DNA of 64,000 bases from Diplocloster hominis (lineage in GTDB: Bacteria > Bacillota > Clostridia > Lachnospirales > Lachnospiraceae), in contig NZ_JAWDIY010000002.1 of the NCBI RefSeq assembly GCF_032380655.1, forward strand, positions 1 to 64,000, written 5' to 3'. The stretch's first letter is position 1. The number at the start of each line of letters is the position of its first letter. The position numbers were made by a program, and so were the translations under genes. Positions 60,316 to 64,000 of the stretch are shown piece after piece. The notes below the pieces were generated by a model. It made no database searches, was not told the origin of the DNA, and saw only the letters and a program-made list of their open reading frames with translations.

Positions 60316-61599
60316 ATGAACATAAAACAATCGGAGAAGTTCAGTTACGGCCTGGGGGACTTCGCCAGCAATGGCCTGTTTCTATTTGTTTCTTCCTATT
60401 TAATGTACTATTTTTCCGATGTTGCCTGCCTGGATCTGACTGTGATCAGCCGGATCCTCATAGCCGGCCGTATCGTAGATGCGGTGGCAAGCCTGCTGAT
60501 GGGATTCGTCGTAGACCGGACCCGATCCCCTATGGGACGCTGCCGGCCATATCTCCTGTTCGGGATATGGCCCGTCAGTGTTCTTTTCGTGCTGCTTTTC
60601 GGAATGCCGGAGCTGTCCGCCAGCCTTGGGGGGCTCTACGGAGGAACGCTGTATGTGGCATTCTGTCTGGTATACGCGGTGATGAATGTCCCCTTTTCGA
60701 CGCTCATGTCATTGATGACAGCGGATGCCAGGGAGCGGGTGCAATTCAATAAATACAAGTGCCTGGGTTCCAATATAGGAGGGGTATTTGTCACCGGCAC
60801 CACGATGCTGTTCGTAACCCACCTGGCCGGAAACCAGCGCCAGGGATTTTTGCGTACCGCTCTGCTGTTCGCTGCCCTGTTTACCGTTTTTATGCTGGTC
60901 TGCTTTTTCAACACGAAAGAACGGATACGGCCTGACGGACCGGAAAATAATCCAGACATCCGAAAGGCACTGAGCTCCCTCAAAAAAAATAAACCGTGGC
61001 TGTTATACTGCGCCATCCAGTTCTGTCAGCTGACTTTTATGATGATCCGGCAGGAAGCCACTGTCTACTATGCCAAATATTATCTGGGCCGGACCGAGCT
61101 AAGCTCCGCCCTTCTTACTTTTACGCCGATCGCCGCCGTCCTGTCCGCTTTTCTCATGCCCTATGCCAAAAGAAAGTGGGGTGCCCGCACGTGTGTCCTG
61201 TTCGGCAACGGGCTGAGTTTCCTATCGATCCTATGCACTGCCCTGTGCCGCCAGAACTGGCTGGGCAATCTGACCTTCTGCCTTCTGTCCGCGTTGGGCT
61301 TTTCCATCGGTACAGGTCTGGTATTCGTCATTCTGACCGATACCATAGACTATGGAGAGCGCCTTACCGGCCAGCGGCCTCAGGGCATCATGACTTCTAT
61401 CCTGTCCTTTGTCCAGAAGATGGGGATGGCCGTTTCGGGTATTGTCTGCACCCAGATTCTGTCTTTTGCCGGATATGTTCCGGATGCGGCGCCTTCAGGG
61501 GAGGTGCTGACTGCGATCCAGGTGATATTTTTGCTTATTCCGGGGGGACTGGCTTTGGCGGGAGTGATTTTGGCATGGTTGTATCCGCTGAGGGATTGA
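60316..61599 (+). CDS. GPH-family sugar:cation symporter
   Basis: 427 residues and about twelve membrane segments. SEKFSYGLGDFASNGLFLFV is the opening typical of glycoside-pentoside-hexuronide symporters (MelB/XynP type). GFVVDRTRSPMGRCRPYLL carries the D-x-T-x(2-3)-G-R-x-R-P-Y motif of the loop after segment 2. It is the last gene of the island, 101 bp after the lactonase. It gives a second, cation-driven route for a glycoside or sugar in addition to the ABC importer. Confidence 0.9.
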   Translation: MNIKQSEKFSYGLGDFASNGLFLFVSSYLMYYFSDVACLDLTVISRILIAGRIVDAVASLLMGFVVDRTRSPMGRCRPYLLFGIWPVSVLFVLLFGMPELSASLGGLYGGTLYVAFCLVYAVMNVPFSTLMSLMTADARERVQFNKYKCLGSNIGGVFVTGTTMLFVTHLAGNQRQGFLRTALLFAALFTVFMLVCFFNTKERIRPDGPENNPDIRKALSSLKKNKPWLLYCAIQFCQLTFMMIRQEATVYYAKYYLGRTELSSALLTFTPIAAVLSAFLMPYAKRKWGARTCVLFGNGLSFLSILCTALCRQNWLGNLTFCLLSALGFSIGTGLVFVILTDTIDYGERLTGQRPQGIMTSILSFVQKMGMAVSGIVCTQILSFAGYVPDAAPSGEVLTAIQVIFLLIPGGLALAGVILAWLYPLRD

Positions 61600-61615
61600 A
61601 GCGGGGCTGGAACAT

Positions 61616-61678
61616 GGGAGGGGCCTGTCCCCGGACGTTGGCTTGAGATCGTCCGGCATCCGGGGACAGCCCCCTCCC
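61616..61678. repeat. Dispersed hairpin element with CTGTCCCCGGA stem, copy 2
   Basis: GGGAGGGGCCTGTCCCCGGA pairs with TCCGGGGACAGCCCCCTCCC around a short loop. Stem sequence is shared with 8889-9046. It lies 17 bp after the symporter and may terminate the island's transcript. Confidence 0.8.
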
Positions 61679-61700
61679 AAACACCCAAACGGCCGTAAAT

Positions 61701-61729
61701 TTGACAAAATTTATTACATGTGTTAAGAT
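61701..61729 (+). promoter_or_regulatory. Promoter of the fluoride-riboswitch antiporter unit
   Basis: TTGACA at 61701-61706 and TAAGAT at 61724-61729 with a 17-bp spacer. The transcript would begin at about 61736, just before the aptamer. Confidence 0.75.
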
Positions 61730-61739
61730 AGCAAAAATA

Positions 61740-61796
61740 GGGAATGAGGTTCTCCCTTGGCAATAAGCCTAAACCGCTATAAGCTGATGACTTCTG
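61740..61796 (+). promoter_or_regulatory. Fluoride riboswitch aptamer (crcB motif)
   Basis: GGGAATGAGGTTCTCCC forms the first stem with the conserved ATGAGG. A small GGC/GCC hairpin follows, then AAACCGC, a GCT-ATAA-AGC-type stem and TGATGACTTCT. GAGGT can pair with ACTTC as the pseudoknot. These segments follow the order and sequence of known fluoride aptamers closely. Confidence 0.85.
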
Positions 61797-61825
61797 TGAT
61801 GACACAGGAGATTATCAGTTTTTTT
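61784..61825 (+). terminator. Riboswitch-controlled terminator
   Basis: CTGAT and ACTTCTGTG pair with CACAGGAG and ATCAG, followed by seven Ts. The left arm uses the CTTCT segment of the aptamer pseudoknot, so fluoride binding should prevent the terminator and allow readthrough. Confidence 0.8.
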
Positions 61826-61887
61826 GTTGTCAATAAGGAAGGGCAGTAGAAATTACCTGTTGGGAACGAATCTACTTTTGAATGTAG

Positions 61888-61929
61888 AAGGCCGATAACT
61901 TCTGTGGTGACGGAAGGGATCGGCCTTTT
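61888..61929 (+). terminator. Second hairpin resembling the riboswitch terminator
   Basis: AAGGCCGAT pairs with ATCGGCCTT, with ACTTCTGTGGTGAC inside as in the first terminator. It is followed by TTG after a short T-run, so it is a weaker terminator. No second aptamer is visible before it. Confidence 0.55.
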
Positions 61930-61994
61930 GTATTGGGTAGCGGATCAGACAGCGAAATAAATGATTTCATAACTTTAAACTAGGAGGATTCATT

Positions 61995-63182
61995 ATGTTA
62001 TTTAGTTTAGCTTTAATTTTTTTGTGCGGCCTTTTACTGGGGTCTGTTTTTGAAAAATTGAAATTGCCCAGATTGCTGGGAATGCTGTTGGTGGGTATCC
62101 TGCTGGGCCCCCATGTACTCGATCTGTTGGATGGATCTATTCTTTCCATTTCCCCGGAAGTGAGGGAAATAGCCCTGATTATAATATTGGTGAAGGCCGG
62201 GCTTTCTTTGGACATCAATGACTTAAAAAAGGTGGGCCGTCCGGCAGTTATGATGTGCTTTGTTCCTGCCACCCTGGAAATTATCGCTTTTCTGATTTTC
62301 GGCCCGGCGCTTCTACATATCTCGCTTCTGGAGGCGGGGATTATCGGAGCAGTTATGGGGGCGGTATCCCCGGCGGTGATTGTTCCGAAAATGTCGAAAA
62401 TGATAGACGAGGGATGGGGAACGGACAAAGGAATCCCCCAGATGATTATCGCCGGTTCTTCTGCCGACGATGTATATGTAATAGTGATCTTTACCGCTCT
62501 CGTATCTCTGGCCGGGGGCGGCAGCGCCTCTATTATGGATTTTGTCCAGATACCGATATCGATTATACTTGGGATCGCGCTGGGCGTAATAACCGGACTG
62601 GTATTAGTAAAGTTGTTCCGGAGTTTTCATATGCGGGATTCTGTCAAGGTTCTGATTATCCTGAGCGTCTCATTTTTATTCGTAACCTTAGAAAACCTGC
62701 TGGAACATATCGTCTCCGTCTCCGGTCTCCTGGCTGTTATGAGCATGGGTATGATGATCTATAACCGTTACGACCTATTGGCCAAACGCATATCCGGTAA
62801 ATTCTCCAAACTCTGGGTTGCTGCCGAAATAATCCTCTTCGTTTTGGTAGGCGCTACGGTGGATATCCAATATGCGGCAAAAGCCGGGGTGATGGTGGTC
62901 GTCATGCTATTGATCGGGCTGGCCTTCCGGCTGTTCGGCACCTGGCTATGTATAATCAAAACCCCGCTGAACCGAAAAGAACGCCTTTTCTGCCTGTTGT
63001 CGCAGCTGCCGAAAGCGACCGTGCAGGCCGCCATCGGAGGTGTCCCGCTGGCCAAAGGACTCGCCTGCGGCAATATTGTATTAATAGTCGCGGTAGTTTC
63101 GATCCTCCTATCGGCCCCCATAGGAGCATTTATGATAGACAAGACCTATAAAAAATTCCTGAACGGTCCCTTGGCATCTTAG
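61995..63182 (+). CDS. Cation:proton antiporter (CPA family), fluoride-responsive
   Basis: 395 residues with about twelve membrane segments. GLLLGSVFEKLKLPRLLGML, LGMLLVGILLGPHVLDLL and ALIIILVKAGLSLDINDLKK match the first half of CPA1/CPA2 antiporters. IAGSSADDVYVIVIFTALVS contains the conserved Asp pair region, and LPKATVQAAIGGVPLAKGLA lies in the last segments. The upstream fluoride riboswitch implies induction by fluoride. Such antiporters occur among the genes of that regulon and may relieve acid or ion stress from HF entry. ATG 61995 follows TAGGAGG. Confidence 0.88.
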   Translation: MLFSLALIFLCGLLLGSVFEKLKLPRLLGMLLVGILLGPHVLDLLDGSILSISPEVREIALIIILVKAGLSLDINDLKKVGRPAVMMCFVPATLEIIAFLIFGPALLHISLLEAGIIGAVMGAVSPAVIVPKMSKMIDEGWGTDKGIPQMIIAGSSADDVYVIVIFTALVSLAGGGSASIMDFVQIPISIILGIALGVITGLVLVKLFRSFHMRDSVKVLIILSVSFLFVTLENLLEHIVSVSGLLAVMSMGMMIYNRYDLLAKRISGKFSKLWVAAEIILFVLVGATVDIQYAAKAGVMVVVMLLIGLAFRLFGTWLCIIKTPLNRKERLFCLLSQLPKATVQAAIGGVPLAKGLACGNIVLIVAVVSILLSAPIGAFMIDKTYKKFLNGPLAS

Positions 63183-63202
63183 CCCAACCCCTGCAAATAC
63201 AG

Positions 63203-63231
63203 TTGCTTTTACAAGAACGTTGGTATATAAT
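63203..63231 (+). promoter_or_regulatory. Promoter of purC
   Basis: TTGCTT at 63203-63208 and TATAAT at 63226-63231 with a 17-bp spacer. No purine riboswitch is visible in the short leader. Confidence 0.65.
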
Positions 63232-63281
63232 GCTCTTGTTAAAAACAAAAGATTCTTTGAGAGGAAATGGTGGAAAGCGGA

Positions 63282-63986
63282 ATGAAAAAAACGGATTTAC
63301 TCTATGAGGGCAAGGCAAAAAAAGTGTACTGCACGGATGTTTCCGATGTGCTGATCGTGGATTATAAGGACGATGCAACTGCTTTTAACGGGGAAAAGAA
63401 GGGGACGATTGTCGGAAAAGGTGTGGTAAATAACCGAATGACAAACCATGTTTTTCAGATTCTGGAAAAAGAGGGAGTACCCACTCATTTTATTGAAGAA
63501 TTAAGCGACCGGGAGACAGCGGTTAAAAAAGTGGAGATCGTGCCGCTGGAAGTTATTGTAAGAAATGTGGCAGCCGGCAGCTTTTCCAAAAAGCTGGGAA
63601 TCGAAGAAGGCACCAGGCTTCTGGCACCTACTCTTGAATTCAGCTACAAGAATGACGAGCTGGGCGATCCTATGATTAATGATTTTTATGCCATTGCGAT
63701 CGGTGCGGCGACCAGGGAAGAGATCGACCGGATCACTGAGCTGGTTTTCAAAGTAAATGAGGTATTGATAGATTATTTTGCCAAAGCTGATATCGAGCTG
63801 ATTGACTTCAAAGTAGAATTCGGTAGATATAAAGGAGAAATCATTCTTGCAGATGAAATTTCACCGGATACCTGTAGACTCTGGGATGCGAAGACTCATG
63901 AGAAATTGGACAAGGACCGTTTCCGCCGGGATCTTGGAAATGTGGAAGAAGCTTATGAGGAAGTGTTCCGCCGGTTAGGACTGTAA
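63282..63986 (+). CDS. purC: Phosphoribosylaminoimidazole-succinocarboxamide synthase
   Basis: Predicted 234 residues, a normal bacterial length. SAICAR synthase joins aspartate to CAIR in purine synthesis using ATP. LLYEGKAKKVYCTD, FNGEKKGTIVGKGVVNNRM, VEIVPLEVIVRNVAAGSF and IELIDFKVEFG are family signatures, ending with EISPDTCRLWD. ATG 63282 follows GGTGGAAAGCGGA; ATG 63267 is a weaker alternative. GGAG at the window end suggests that another gene, possibly of the same pathway, follows. Confidence 0.96.
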   Translation: MKKTDLLYEGKAKKVYCTDVSDVLIVDYKDDATAFNGEKKGTIVGKGVVNNRMTNHVFQILEKEGVPTHFIEELSDRETAVKKVEIVPLEVIVRNVAAGSFSKKLGIEEGTRLLAPTLEFSYKNDELGDPMINDFYAIAIGAATREEIDRITELVFKVNEVLIDYFAKADIELIDFKVEFGRYKGEIILADEISPDTCRLWDAKTHEKLDKDRFRRDLGNVEEAYEEVFRRLGL

Positions 63987-64000
63987 GGAGAATTACAATC

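Noticed and set aside
61825..61930. Second fluoride aptamer in tandem
   Set aside because: Only the terminator-like part is repeated. The ATGAGG and AAACCGC aptamer segments are not found before it.

Overview
The window looks like a chromosome segment of an anaerobic Gram-positive gut bacterium of the class Clostridia, most likely family Lachnospiraceae. The signs are strong GGAGG ribosome binding sites, near-consensus TTGACA/TATAAT promoters, a free-standing rubredoxin, glycyl-radical chemistry, many ribose-type ABC sugar transporters, and a three-gene DUF5717/DUF5716 cluster that I associate with this family. I cannot name a species. No plasmid, phage or transposase gene is visible.

Layout. 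1-150 is a GC-rich structured stretch cut by the window edge. 0.2-15.9 kb holds housekeeping and scattered genes: an Xre regulator with a membrane partner, a PMT-type glycosyltransferase, SfsA, MutY, an amidohydrolase, a GT2 glycosyltransferase, DegV, rubredoxin, a nitroreductase, tRNA-Gly(GCC), a Crp/Fnr regulator with an RclA-like flavoenzyme, a metallo-beta-lactamase-fold protein and a HisC/CobD-like aminotransferase. 16.0-21.5 kb is one operon of three large proteins of unknown function. 21.8-30.2 kb is an LsrB/RhaS-type ABC transporter (ATPase, two permeases, lipoprotein), followed by a PfkB kinase, a DeoR regulator and a degenerate orphan double ATPase. 31.7-37.9 kb is an acid-metabolism cluster: HpcH/HpaI aldolase, GntP-like transporter, hydantoinase/oxoprolinase protein, a HEIFH zincin-like protein and an IclR regulator. 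38.4-40.5 kb carries a PPC/DUF296 protein and two YhcH-family proteins separated by a 21-bp tandem array.

41.0-61.6 kb is a 20-kb carbohydrate island, all on the + strand. It has an alpha-L-rhamnosidase, a second ABC sugar transporter, a GH105/GH88-like hydrolase, a LacI regulator, a zinc dehydrogenase, an FGGY kinase, a DeoC aldolase, an aldo/keto reductase, an AllA-like cupin, a glycyl radical activase, a divergent glycyl radical enzyme with a dehydratase-type Cys-x-Glu motif, a TIM-barrel isomerase, an SMP-30 lactonase and a GPH symporter. My reading is that a rhamnosylated plant glycan or glycoside is imported and opened, and that a sugar unit is radically dehydrated to a deoxy sugar that DeoC can split. 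This pathway is the best candidate here for undescribed biology. 61.7-64.0 kb has a fluoride riboswitch controlling a cation/proton antiporter, then purC.

Non-coding structure is unusually rich. There are four intergenic palindromes of 167-434 bp, and two of them share a tip of about 100 bp with compensating base changes. Repeated hairpin plus Shine-Dalgarno cassettes precede several genes. A run of four heptamers sits at exactly 21-bp spacing, and an array of seven six-codon minigenes lies in phase between two genes. Two promoter regions each carry three copies of a palindromic operator.
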